Of a stretch of 64,000 nt of DNA, positions 33,711 through 46,200 are shown piece by piece (position 1 is the first letter of the stretch; every line of letters starts with the position of its first letter). The stretch covers positions 897,335 through 961,334 of the forward strand of contig JAJEKB010021106.1 in NCBI GenBank assembly GCA_022393335.1. The letters run 5' to 3'. The translations under genes were made by a program, and so were the position numbers. Source of the stretch: Macrotrachela quadricornifera (Eukaryota > Rotifera > Eurotatoria > Philodinida > Philodinidae). A model generated the notes under the pieces. It had not been told where the DNA came from and searched no databases. It saw only the letters and a program-made list of their open reading frames with translations.

Positions 33711-34388
33711 CAAAACATATAACGAGTTATTAAATCCTGTTTATTGATTCCAATCTATTAACTTATATACCATTTTATAGTGTTTTTCATTTTGAATCGA
33801 ATGAAATCAGTTTTATGAAGGACACAAATCGTAGAACGAATTGATACGTCATATACATGATCAATGGCGAATTTTCAAGATTTAATAATCTATTCCATTG
33901 AAACTATTATGTGAATAACGGAAATGAACATATTCTAATCGATAGAACAAGTCGAGATGCATCGAAATCTCTGATTGGTTTTAAATTCTTAAGTGAGACG
34001 ATCGAATAGTTTTTCGAAAATACTGTTTTGGCAAATTTGTTCCAATGGGAAAATAAAAGGACTTTTTGATAATTGGAGGACGTAATGTCATGTTCGTTAA
34101 GAAGGAACATATTCTAATCTCGATAGAGATCGATGGATTCTACCTAACACACAGTAAAGAATAGGTGACACACCAACTGGAACAAATACGATTTTCAAAA
34201 AGTTGAATCGGCTGCCAACTTCACTTACATTTGATCAGTCGATTCCATTACTGTAACTATATGTGGTATAAGCAGATATAGAAGATTTTTCGTATAAAGT
34301 TCAACCAAAGGTTTTTTAGATCGGGGGAATGTTAATGATACCAATAGTTTTTATGATTGACCAAAAAAAAATTTTTTTTTAATTTTTA

Positions 34389-35025
34389 ATTCTCTTTTTC
34401 GTAGAGAAGAGTTTAGGAAGATAAAAATGTTTGCTTGTATGTGACCATTTGATAAGGTGACAATAAAATGGATTATTTTTCGTAAAACTTAATCAAAGAG
34501 TATTTCAAGGTGGGAGTTTGAACGTGAGCTCTTTTTTTTATTAATTAATTAAAATTTAATCATTAATTGATTATTAATTATTCAGGATTTGCATAAAACT
34601 TGACGAAAAGGTAATATAGTATGACGAATCGGACTATGAGCTTAATTTTTATTGATTTATTAATAATTAATTCTTATCTTATTTCTAAATATAAATATTT
34701 TATTAAAAAACTTGATCACGAATGTTCACACTAAAAGCCAAAATATATGATCGCCGATAATATTTATGTGGCAAAAGTAACAGATAATCAAATTTACTAA
34801 TCTCACCATGGTACTGGAAAAAAATGAGTCTAAGTTTGTGCTCAGAATGCGAAATTGAAATGTGTTGATAAACGCAGTTAGCATAATAATGCCGTCTGAA
34901 TGCACTGATTTCGATTGATGGAATCATCATAGATAACGATTTTTGGTATAGTTCAGAAACATTACTCCTACGAAAAAGATCTAAACAAGTCTACATACGA
35001 GAGTTACTTATTGCTTCTATGCCTC
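34389..35025. mobile_element. Diverged copy 4 of the modular repeat (module Y)
   Basis: ATTCTCTTTTTCGTAGAGAA at 34389 and CCTACGAAAAAGAT at about 34970 are the Y ends; GTTTGCTTGTATGTGACC and TAAAACTTAATCAAAG match the inner Y sequence. The outer end (AGTCTACATACGAGAGTTAC...) matches the 3' edge of copies 2 and 3. More mutated than the others. ORF 34703-34930 lies inside it and is not called. Confidence 0.7.
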
Positions 35026-36359
35026 CTATATCTCTTATACCTTCTACTGTTTTCTTAGTATTTAATAAAGTTTCCGGGGGGATATTCTCCAAACGCATCT
35101 AACCTTTTCAAGACAGATTTTTTCAGTTGGAAAGTAGCTATTTTATCACTTTCTTTTTTTTTTCTTTAGTTCAAATAGATTGAATGAAAATATTCTGATG
35201 ATCAAAGAAAAAGAATTTTTCTCTAATTTTGAAAGAGGATGCCGCCAATTGATGAATCATGCATTCGATATTGAATCTAAATTCTACTTATTTTGTGCTT
35301 CTATGGTCGTATTTTATTCGAATTTGTTTTGATCAACAAATGTATTTAATTGTCAAAATGAAGAACAACATAAATTCGTCAATGAAAACTGGAATATATG
35401 TATATCGCAGGCCAATCTAAGATTTGTCTAGGCCATTCTGAGATCCGATAGTTTTGACTAGTACAATATTGAATTATAGAGATAGTTTTTCCTAAAGTTC
35501 TTCTAACTATCGATATAGATATTTACATATCTTCTATTGCTTTTTCTCAGGTTGAGAAGAGTCCTCCCTCTCTCTCTTCGATAGGTCAGTGATGGTTTGC
35601 ATTATTATTTTATATAGATACAAGTTAATTATAAATATCCTATCGTTTTAAATCTATGAAATATTTTCATCGGACATATTATAAAATAATGTATCGATAG
35701 TTGGTGTAACTAGACAATGGTATTATCAATGAGATAGACATACTGAAAATTATGGAATATTAGTTCGATCGTTTCGTGTTAAACTTGTACGATTTTTATC
35801 TGGAATAGAATTACGAGAATTTTGTTCGTTTATGTTATTATCATCTTGAGAAATATAAAAGAACTAAGAATATATTTGTTAATAGAACTTTGTTAGTGTT
35901 AGGTAAAAAGTGATAAGAAGATTCCTATGGATATTTCTAGCAATGTATAAACGAAATTGACGAAATTCGTCGTATTAGTAAAAGTTAAAATCTATGAAAA
36001 TACTTATAAAAACAGTCAACTATTATTAATACTGTGTGTTATCGTTATTATTTCCTTTTTTTTTCAAAGATATAATGTATATCAATGTTCCATAGAATAA
36101 ATACTAATATACTTTGGAGGCATTGATTATTATGTATGCTTATTGATTGTTTGAGATATTTTATTGTAGTTGCATAATATATAACCTATGAGTGTTACTA
36201 TTCGATTGTATTTCGATTAGAATTGAAAAACAAAACTACTAATTCAGTTAACTCAAAATTGATATTATACTTCGGAAAAGATTTGTTTTATCAAGCTCAA
36301 TAATTCAAATTTGTAAATAAAATCTAGAGCAAAAATTCTTGAAAATATTCAAAGTTTTT
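35026..36359. other. AT-rich spacer, nothing recognised
   Basis: Very AT-rich, only short random frames. Confidence 0.45.
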
Positions 36360-36690
36360 GAATATGCATTTTGTCTATGAGTAGAACATCTCGAGGCGAG
36401 AACAATCTTGAAATACTTCGTACTAATGTTAATATCTGATTTAGGTAATCAATATTTACTGATTGTAAGTTCTTCCTCTATAATTGTCAACATTGAATAA
36501 TGTTATATTGTGAGATTTTCATTTGAAACTTTATCGAAATAAAAGCTTCAATCTGACTATTTTCTCTATAGAGTTTAACATGAAAATCTTAGAATGTAAC
36601 ATCATTCAAAGTTGACGATTGTAGACGAAGTATTTAAAGATTGTTCTAGTCAATAGATGTTCTGTCCTATTACTAAAGAAAATGTTTAAC
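36360..36690. repeat. Foldback sequence with ~120-bp diverged arms
   Basis: AGAACATCTCGAGGCGAGAA at 36384 is mirrored by the inverted end AGAACATCTATTGACTAGAA; both continue with CAATCTT(G/T)AAATACTTCGT and further inward TTGTCAACATTGAATAATG versus CGTCAACTTTGAATGATG. The arms are diverged and no target duplication is clear. Confidence 0.7.
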
Positions 36691-37883
36691 TTACTCAATA
36701 AAGATTTGATTAATTCTAGGATCTTTCTTATGAGTAATATCTATAAGTGTTCGTCTAACTTTACGAGAACTTCTAAACAATTTTGCTAATCTTATGTAAT
36801 TCTCTAGTGATATATAGACGAAAAGAGTCGGTAATGAAGTCTCTAAGTTTCATCATTCTATGCTGCACATATACGCGACCCTTATTAAACGTTATATTAA
36901 AGGAGCAAAAATCATTCACACCTTTTTTTTTCTTCATTTTTCTCAATTTTATTAATTGTATCATCTATTTCGGATGGATTCTATATATGAATGATCACAA
37001 AATTCCAGACTATCTATCTTCAATAGGAAGAAATTGTTAAGAACATGTTGACATATATATTGAATTATTCATCTTAATAGGAAAAGATCTTGATAAAGTC
37101 ATTTAATCGACTATTTATCTACAATTTATTTAAGTTGAATAATCTATTTACAATAAAACTACACTTTACTTTCCAAGAAAGATTTCTCAAACTAACATAA
37201 AAAAGTGATCGTAAGAGAGCGATATAATAGGAAAGAAAAATTGAATCAATGTGTTTTTATTATAATTTGATTATGAGACGAAAAAGAGTTTAAACTTCGT
37301 ATGTCATATTAAAAAAAAAAAGTTGTTTCTGAAGATGAAATAACATTTCTTTTTTCTAAATATAATATTAGTTCAAATATATTTTTGGGGTATATACCTA
37401 CACTAACCGTCGTTACGAGTAAATTCTTTATGTTATGTGTTTAATGCATAATTAAATCAATGAATCATGTCCTCATCGCAATATATGTGTAAGAGAATAA
37501 GACAAAGTGAACTGTTCATAATACCCAGTAACAAAACATATATATAATTATCAACTACTGACGACATATAATTCCGATATGTTTTTTATCAACATAATAA
37601 AATAAGAAATAGAAAAAATTCTCCAGATTTTTCATATTTACTTTAAATAAATATATATTTTTCTGCAAATCTCAAATATTCTTAAACTCAATTTTATTTC
37701 CTTACGTGTCGAAGAATAATTCATATATAGTCAATTGGAAGAAGATGTATTTTGAAGTTATTATCTCATTGATTTTATTTCTCTCTTGAAATAAATTGAT
37801 TGTCTTTGTTCTTAGTGTATATTTGCTTTAGTGGAAACTTTACAGTATATATAATGCACTTTGAATAGTACATAACAAATATA
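36691..37883. other. AT-rich spacer
   Basis: Opposed short ORFs at 36773-37040 mirror each other and show no features. Nothing else is seen. Confidence 0.45.
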
Positions 37884-37891
37884 ATATGAAT

Positions 37892-39033
37892 CAGAGACCG
37901 TCACAGGACACATTTTTTTTGCCCTGTCCTGTCCTGTCCTGTCCTGTCCTGTCCTGTCCTGTCCTGTGCCCTGAACGGTAAGACATAATTTTTTTTTTCG
38001 CCCTGGCCTGTCCTGAGGGCATTGAAATTGAATCTCGACTGTAGGATGAGCTCATAATATGATGAATAAATCTAACGGGATAGGTGTTCATTATATATGT
38101 CTTGTTCAAGTCATTTCAAGAGAATATTATTCGTGCGTAGAAAAGATAAATAATCCTTTGAAATTCAACTAGAACGACACTGTTTTTATATGATTATAAA
38201 CCTGTTTAGATGTTATGTTAGTTTTTTTACATCATCGAGATTATTTTCAAAAATTTTCTTGTCAATTAAGGTTAGAACTAAGTTAAAAAACTAAAAATTG
38301 GTAAATATTTTGATTAATGAAAGAAATCGAAATAATTGATCAAAAGTGACATTAAAATTAAGTGAAAATAATGGGATTGTAATTTATTCTTTGTAATATG
38401 AGTAATCATAGATCTTAATTTTCACTTTTATTAATATTAAAAGATGAATGATAGGCATTTTTCTAGTTTTATAACAATTAAAATAATAAAGATATATGAA
38501 AACAATTAGAGCTTTCGACATATCATATAAAACTAGCAAAATTATTATCATTCATCTCATCTTTTTATATAATTCTTTCTAGAAAAAATAATTGATTTTA
38601 GTTTTGTATCTTCACTTTTCTTGTACAGATCTCCAAATAATAAGCTGGATAACTGCAGAAAAATAAGATATTTACCAACAAATACAGATTCTGACTGATT
38701 GAATGCTGTCGTCTTCGAGATTTGAAGACTTAAGTCGGCACTTACCGAGAGATTGCAATTTATTTTTTATATTTACTATAAATAATTTTCATGTGATAAC
38801 CGTGGTTGAACTTTTTAGAAGTGGAAAATGTCGTATTATACGATAATAAATCCGAACGAGTATCGAATTCTAATGTAACTAATTGAAAGAATAGGTCCAC
38901 CATTGGTTAAGAGAATTTCATCAATAATGGATGTATTGAAAGAATTCATTTAGCTTCGTAAAAGGATTTCAAACAAACGAATATGAAAAATTAACAGGGC
39001 AGCCCTGTCGCCCTGTCCTGATGACGGTCTCTG
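37892..39033. mobile_element. hAT-like element, 1142 bp, with CCTGT satellite at one end
   Basis: Ends CAGAGACCGTCACAGGACA and, inverted, CAGAGACCGTCATCAGGACA. Flanks ATATGAAT (37884-37891) and ATATGGAT (39034-39041) form an 8-bp duplication with one mismatch. CCTGT/AGGAC words are concentrated at both ends, and the left end has expanded into nine tandem CCTGT units. An internal hairpin (AAGATGAATGATA..CTAGTTTTATA) lies at about 38440-38575. No transposase. Confidence 0.88.
37923..37967 (+). repeat. (CCTGT)9 pentanucleotide repeat
   Basis: Nine uninterrupted CCTGT units inside the left end of the hAT-like element, apparently expanded from its subterminal words. Minus-strand reading produces a spurious Thr/Gly/Gln/Asp repeat frame. 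Confidence 0.95.
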
Positions 39034-39041
39034 ATATGGAT

Positions 39042-41289
39042 CGATTTTTGATTCGGTTAAATGTTTTGCTTCTACATTAAAAAATTCACTTTTTAATAGA
39101 AAATAGGAAGATAAATAGAATATGTTAATTATAATCATTGATTGTCTGTATAAATGGTTCCAAACTTAGTGAAGTTATGGAGAATTCATGATTAATATAT
39201 ATGTTAATAATAGAATTCAATCGTCATTACATATATATAATAGTCGGTGGGACAAATTTTCTTGTTTGTTACAATCGACATTATTTTATCTATATCTAAT
39301 ATGATACTCAAACACAATCATAGCTCATAAAACGAAACAAATAAAACGGATTTTTTATAAAAAAAAAACTAATCAACATAGGAGAGTTTCAATGCATAAA
39401 TAATTATATTTTTGTATTTGAGCCCGTTAAAACAGGCTTATCTCGTCTTTAAAATGATTTTAATTATCTAGAATTTGTCTATTGAATGCGTTAACAAAAA
39501 GGTAAACGCCCTAATTTCTTATATTTGTTGAATGACGCGTTATAAATCGTTGTTTTCTGCTATTTTCACATCTAATGTATAAAAACACCGTTTTAGCGTT
39601 GTTATGTCTGCGTAGGTAGGTAAGAACTAGGCACATATATACTCAATCCATTCGAAATAGATAAATTAATTTCATATGTTTCATTCGTGTTGTTTTACAA
39701 AAAACGAATCCCATCTATGAACAAGTTAATCCATTAAAATGAATCATTCTCAAAGGTATATATATATTCAATTATCTAAATTTTTTAAAATCCATTATTT
39801 TCAAGGATACATTCAATTCTCTATCAATATTAATTTTAATTGATTAAAATGTGCATTATTTAGAAAGAGATTTTAGATTTCAAATTTATTCAAAATAGTT
39901 TAGATTTGTATCGTGTGTAAGATAGAATATTTGATGAAAATACTAATGTATTCTTTCTTTCTTTTTTTAATCGGATAATAGATAGAAATTAAAAATGCTG
40001 AAAATGTTTCATGTTTTTCATTCCTTTGAAAAAAAGATGTTCATCAAAATAAAATCGTTTATTTCTCTTGCAAATTAATAAGTCCTATTTGATCGTGAAT
40101 AAATCAACAATTATCGTATTCGACTATGTATATCATGGAAATATTTTCGTATTCGAAAGTAGTATAATAGAATGTTTGAATTAATTATGTTTAATTCTTT
40201 TTCGTGTTTCCAAATTATTAATCATTTCCGAATTCTAGAAAAATCGAATTAGTAGAAATTATAGAATAGAAACATATGTAATAAATACGTATCATTTAAT
40301 TATCCAATTCTCTACGGGTACTCTATATATATATATAAGCTCGTGTAAATGATTATATACAGATATATTGATAGATTCATTTTTATTCGATATGTTTAAG
40401 ATGTTCTATCTTATGTCCATTTTCGATATAAACTCTCTAAACGATGCTAATGAAATTCGGTAAGAGTGTACGGAACTAATAGTTAATTTTCAATATTAGG
40501 AGATGATTTTATAATAGGAGTCAGAGGAATTAGCAGGAATTTATTCCAGAGATGAAAGGGATTATATTATGTTAAATATCGTCAAATAGACCATATTCTC
40601 TTATGACAAGATGAACAGACAAATTTCGATGAAATTATCGTTGGTGCATCTTTTTATTGTCGATGTAGATTTTAAAATGTGACTAGTTTTCATTAAATTT
40701 GATGACACAAATATTGTTAGTCTGACCAAAATAGTTTTAGTTTAAGCACTCGTTTATCTAAACTTCTTAACTTACACGACAAACGTTTTCACACTGAAAA
40801 AACAACCACAGAATAATAAATCCATAACACGTTTATGAAAGTACAATGTATAACAAATCATTTTCTAACCTTTCTCAAGTCATTGCAAAATCCTGCAATA
40901 AACCTCATAAAAAGTGGACATCAAAAAGTTTATAAGCTTCAAATATTAGTCAAAAAAATGTTTATGATATTGATAAACCCTTAAACGGATAATTATACGT
41001 TGCAATTTGATAAAACCAGAAAAAAACTCGCTTATGCCAGTCACACATCAATCAACTAAAATTTTCAAGTAAGTTTGGTAGAAGAACTTCTACAATTGAT
41101 ACATATTAGTAAAAACTACTTGAGGGGGATATGTTCTTACACTCTTTCAATTCCATAAACCTCTTAATCAAAATTGAAAACTATGTATATCAACGTGTAT
41201 ATCATTATCAATAACTATATTACAACGATTTTAGAATAAGTTCATGAAGGAATAAAACACCATTTCGAAACCTCGAATCGGTTTTAGAA
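39042..41289. other. AT-rich spacer, nothing recognised
   Basis: Low-complexity AT-rich DNA. No frame above 60 codons and no clear inverted repeat. Confidence 0.45.
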
Positions 41290-43240
41290 AAAGTTGACAA
41301 ATAGGTACAATCACATTTCTAAACGATTAAAGGATTTTATACAGGATTGATTGATGGGTAGAATCTCATTGTTACATCTTCAAAGGCTTTTAGAAAGAGT
41401 TGATAGACTTCTAGAATTTCAATCCTAAACCCCGATAAAGTCTTAGAAAAGGTTAATAGATAGATATAATCTCATTCCTAAGCCTTCAGTGCCTTTTAGA
41501 AACAGTTGATATAGAATGTTCCACAATTATCACCCCGATACGGAATCAAAATGTCTCCATTGTGACTCACGTAAATGAGCTGATTTATTTCTGAATGATA
41601 GAGACATGTTCAAATTTTATATCTTCAAAGAAGTGCCTAAAGAGAATCTTTATTAAATATCACGTATTGTTCTCGATAACGAAAATTTAGTCTTTAAGTC
41701 TATGGTACCAAAGTAACATAATTCATACAGAGTTTCTCTAGACATGTCTTCAGAAATATAAAACTTCAATGTCTCGTTATCCTACTCATTAAAAAAAAAG
41801 GCACCTTACACTTGCTCGAATCATAGGAAATATATTCGATATTCATTTATCAACAAACTCACTTTTGTGCCACTCAGAAAAGTATTTTCTCTTCTTCTCT
41901 GAGAAATCGAAAATTTCCTTGTTGAGATTAATATCGATCCTTAACAAAGGATTCCTCTAGACATGTTTTTACAGATATAAACTCTGAACATATCTCTATC
42001 ATTCACAAATAAATCAGCTCATTTGTGCTAGTCTTTATGAAGATATTTCGAATGTTTTATTGGGATGATACTTACGATACACGCTATAGGTGGATAGAAT
42101 CTCATTATTACATCTTCATAATCTTTCAAAAATAGTAGATGGATGTGTAGAATCTCAATATGATCTTAGAAAGGGTTCATACATAGGAAACAATCTCATT
42201 CCTCAATTTCAATGGAGTATCATAAAAGGATCATAGATACATAGAATCTCATTCTTAACCCTTAAAAGAATTTTAAAAACGATAGGGATCGATCGATAGA
42301 ATGTCACTACTTAATCTCAACAAATGTTTGAGAAAAGATAGATTATTAAAAACAAAAGCTCATTCACAACCTCAATAAAATTTCATAAACCATAAATCCC
42401 AGTGATAAAATGTGACTATTTCATCTAAAAGACGTATGAGAAAAGATAGATGAATGACTAGAACAATGTCGAAGTTAAAACGGATGAAGTTAGAACTTTC
42501 AACTGCTCTTATATCGATGTTATAAATGTCAATTGGAATTAAAATAAATAAGCGCTTTCGCGAATATTAAATTCGAAAATATTCTATCTATAACACGAGA
42601 CGTTAACAAAGTAATAGTTTTTTTTTCAGAAGACTATAGAAAGATGAAAAATGGAAACTCGTCAATTTTCTTTTTCTTATTTACATAAAGCATCATTCAT
42701 CAGTCTTCTTCTATGCTCATTTTATGGACTACTCAACGATGTTTTACATGTCAAAGAAAAAAATAAGTAAATTCAAAGGTTGAACTTTTTTTTCTTTAAA
42801 TATTCGTCAAAATCGACAATACTTTAAGGAGTTCAATGTCTTTCAAGTACAAACTTTCCAAACTTAATATTCAAAAGTATTCGTTTGTCTTTAATGCATT
42901 TGACGGCAGTTGACAGTTATAACATTGATTAGAACTTTGGTTAAAAGTTCGAAACAAGATTATAAACATTTCAAATTTTTATTCATATTCGAAACGTTTG
43001 AAATTTTTAATAATTAATTTTAACTCTCATACTGGACTAGAACATCATTGCCACTCATCAACACAATTTAAGAAGCAATAGATCGATTGGGAAAATTTCA
43101 CCACTACATAGTCTCACGAGTGTTCGAGAATAAATAAACTTGAAAATAAAATCTTATTCAGATATTTCAAGAGAATTTTCGAGATGATAGATCAAATCAT
43201 AGAAAATCACTACTTAATCTCAAAAGTCTCTCTCACACAA
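41290..43240. repeat. Degenerate ~53-bp minisatellite, interrupted
   Basis: TAGAATCTCATT-like words recur at about 41304, 41359, 41412, 41465, 41512, then 42094, 42148, 42189, 42242, 42297, 42352, 42404 and 42455, mostly 47-55 bp apart, each followed by a TTAGAAAA(G)GGTTGATAG-type half. More copies lie at 43075-43240. The array is split by the element at about 41535-42075 and by unrelated AT-rich sequence at 42480-43075. Confidence 0.72.
41535..42075. mobile_element. Old relative of the CAGGGTG modular element, inserted in the minisatellite
   Basis: It shares AAATGAGCTGATTTATTT, AGAGACATGTTCAAA and (on the inverse) CTTAACAAAGGATTCCTCTA with the modules at 26606-27501. Three modules are visible, one + (about 41550-41700) and two - (about 41720-41860 and 41930-42070), so the outer parts form inverted repeats. 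The terminal CAGGGTG is no longer recognisable. Confidence 0.72.
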
Positions 43241-46200
43241 CCTAAACGACTATAAACAGTGATGATATTAAACTTGATTAACAATTCCTACAGAATAATT
43301 CAATATACTAACTATCTCAAGGCGTTAACAACTCAAAATCCTCAAGATAATCATCCGTCATTGACAATCGAAATACATCATAACATCATTCAATAACGGG
43401 GGACACTATCTCATGCAAAGTGTCACCATCCACATTTAACAAAAACAAACTATAACCACTAGAAAAACACACCTATCTCAATGCTTTCAAAGCAAAACAC
43501 ACAGAACAAATTGTCCCGATTAACTAATATTTCGGGCTAAAACAGTATTTTCCCCAGATAATCACATTGAAATTGGTACGATTCGATTCAAAATGAAATT
43601 CTGCATCCAAATTAAGTGGATTCACACTCGGCTCAAATGATATAATGAATATTTCTCCTAAAAATATCGAATATGGTACTTGCTTTCCCTACGTCGATCA
43701 AAAGTCAATTATTTTTACTTTGTTACTCTTTAGTCATGACATAAATCATGTGCTAATAAGCGAATAATGCATTTCACTTCAGTTTAACTTCGATCTAGAA
43801 AAATTTCTCGTTAGATAATTGAGTTGGTCAACTAAAAAAGTTCATAGACTCTAAAATCGGTCAGTGTGTCAGATTCGGTCGTATATTTCCACGATAGATT
43901 TTGAAAGGCTCATCCAATTATCATGAAATTTTTTACATAGAATTATCTCAGTCAACGAGAAGAAGATGAGGGAGATCCGTTAAGAGGATTTTCTGTGTTA
44001 CGGTTAAAATATTCTCATTTTCTATGTAAAGATAGATTGATTTTGATCAATCTGTTTAAAAAATGTTTTATCCTTTTCGTGCACTAACGAACTGCTTCTT
44101 AGACCCTACAGAGATGCTCTCTTTTTGTCTATTAGGATGTGGCGAGGAGTTAGTTCCAAAGATTTTTATTAATTTTCATAAATGAAACATTTGTTTATTT
44201 TAGTTAAAGCATGTTTCATATTCTAAACTGATGTTAATTAAGTAAAAGTGTGATAGAAATTGTTGAGGATCAGTATGTCTTATTTACTTTTCTTCAGTAT
44301 ACATAACTCTCGAATTTAAATCGGAGGATTCCGTCGCATTTATTTGAAATAGATTGTAATTCTATTGGATTTTGTTCACCATTTACATATTGATGTGGTG
44401 AGACCAGATTATAATCATATAAGTTTAGTTGAAAGAAAAGAAGAATGAGAAATAGGTAGTCATATCAACTGGTTATGCAACACAATATAAATCAATGGAT
44501 GGTGGTCTAACAGAACTTTAGTTGATTAACTGAAAGATATTTAAGACTTGTCATTCTAGTAGACGAAGATTCGAAAAATGAAAGTTTAATTTTAAATATA
44601 AATATTTTATAATTGAATAAGTCGATCGGATGAGAATTTTCTTGATCAACCAATTCTTCGTGCATATGCGCATATCTTTATTCGAATAGGAAATCTGTTC
44701 ACGTTTTTTTCTATTTTCTATAAAATATTTAATGATTTTTGAAAGATGATCAATCACAATTACGTCGCGTCCTGATCAATCAGAATTTGATTATTATCAA
44801 CGTCGTTGTTATTAAGAACGAGTAAATTAATTATTTTATTTCTCAATGTCTTTCATGTGACATTCGTGCAGCACCTAATACATATTATGATAATAATCAT
44901 TTAACTACTGGTAGACAAAATGATAGATTCCCACCACTAGGTCAAATTACTGCTAATAGAAAAATAAGACATGTCATTTTCAAAGAGAATTGAATCGCTT
45001 TTCTATATTATTTTTCGATTTATTAATATAAAATAAACAAACCGGTGAAGAAAAACATGAATATTTTCAAATGAACTTTAGAAAATGATTTTAAAAATCA
45101 ATACTTTTTTGATAAAAATATCTCGTTAAGATTATTTGTTAATGATACTTGTGAAGTTCATATATTAACACTAATTGAGAAACAACATATAGTTTTCTTT
45201 CGTAATTAAATCTAAATGTTTATATTATTCATTAGAATATAAAAAGTGTCAAAGTGAAAGGGATTAAATGTTTATCAGTTAGTTCTATGTTATAACACAT
45301 CGGGGGAAGTAATCTCTTTAATTCATCGTTACTTTTAATACACTTGAATATAAAATTAGTATTCACATGAATGATTATACAATTATCTCTATTGGATTGA
45401 ATGGATCTATCAGTCACTAAAAGCATACATAAGACTTAAATTATTTTGTTAGAATAGAATTAAATGATCATGCTCTTTCTTTCTTTAATAGCGTCCAGAA
45501 TTCTATATATAGGATGGTTTAATATTAATTTGTTGCTGTTTAAATCATTTCGGTTAATACAATAGTAATTAGAATTTCATTTTCTCATATTATACGAGAA
45601 TATTAATTCATACTTAAAATCAATAATTTAACCACATTTTTAATATAAAAAAGTCCAAATTTGTTTTTCAAGTAGATGGATGTTCAAACAATTGTATTGT
45701 TATTTTATTTTAATAAAGTATAATACTAATCATTTAATTAGTATTGATTGGTTTTATGAATGAAAGAGATAGATCAGATGTGTTGTTTTCTGTAGATGAA
45801 TGGCCATAAGATAAAAGAAAATGTGTGATTGATACAAACAAAAAAAATGAACTTTTCAAATATTAAGTATTCCTATCTAACATTATTCTTCCGTTATAAA
45901 CAAACGAATACAAATATATTAAGGGAGTTTACACATAAACAAAATGTTCAAGTTCGAGATTAAAACACACACACACACACCGAATATATTTTCAACATTC
46001 CAACAATCGCGATATGACTAATCATAAAAATACTTTGAGATTTTAACTTATTTTTAGTTTTCTCTTATGTGTTTTATAATAAAGAGTATAGAGTAAAGAA
46101 TAATCCAATATTATCTGTCTAATATTAAAAATATTTGCTTAGAATTTAATTTCATAATATTTTCATTTCGATACACTATTGGATTTTTTTTGTAACGTTT

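Larger units (their letters stand above)
30058..34235. mobile_element. Giant palindromic element, 4178 bp, with ~450-bp terminal inverted repeats
   Basis: The left arm 30058-30509 and the inverted right arm 33780-34235 match over their whole length, from ATCAAATGTAAGTGAAGTTG at the tips through CAATTCGTTCTACGATTTGT to GAATCGAATAAAATCAG-like inner ends. Between them lies a mirror-symmetric array of a ~160-bp module (see the internal repeat). No ORF of convincing type exists; those in the arms (83, 101 and 67 codons) are mutually inverted images. No adjacent target duplication was seen; AATCAGTCGA near 30024 resembles GATCAGTCGA at the right edge but is about 20 bp away from the left tip. Confidence 0.9.
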
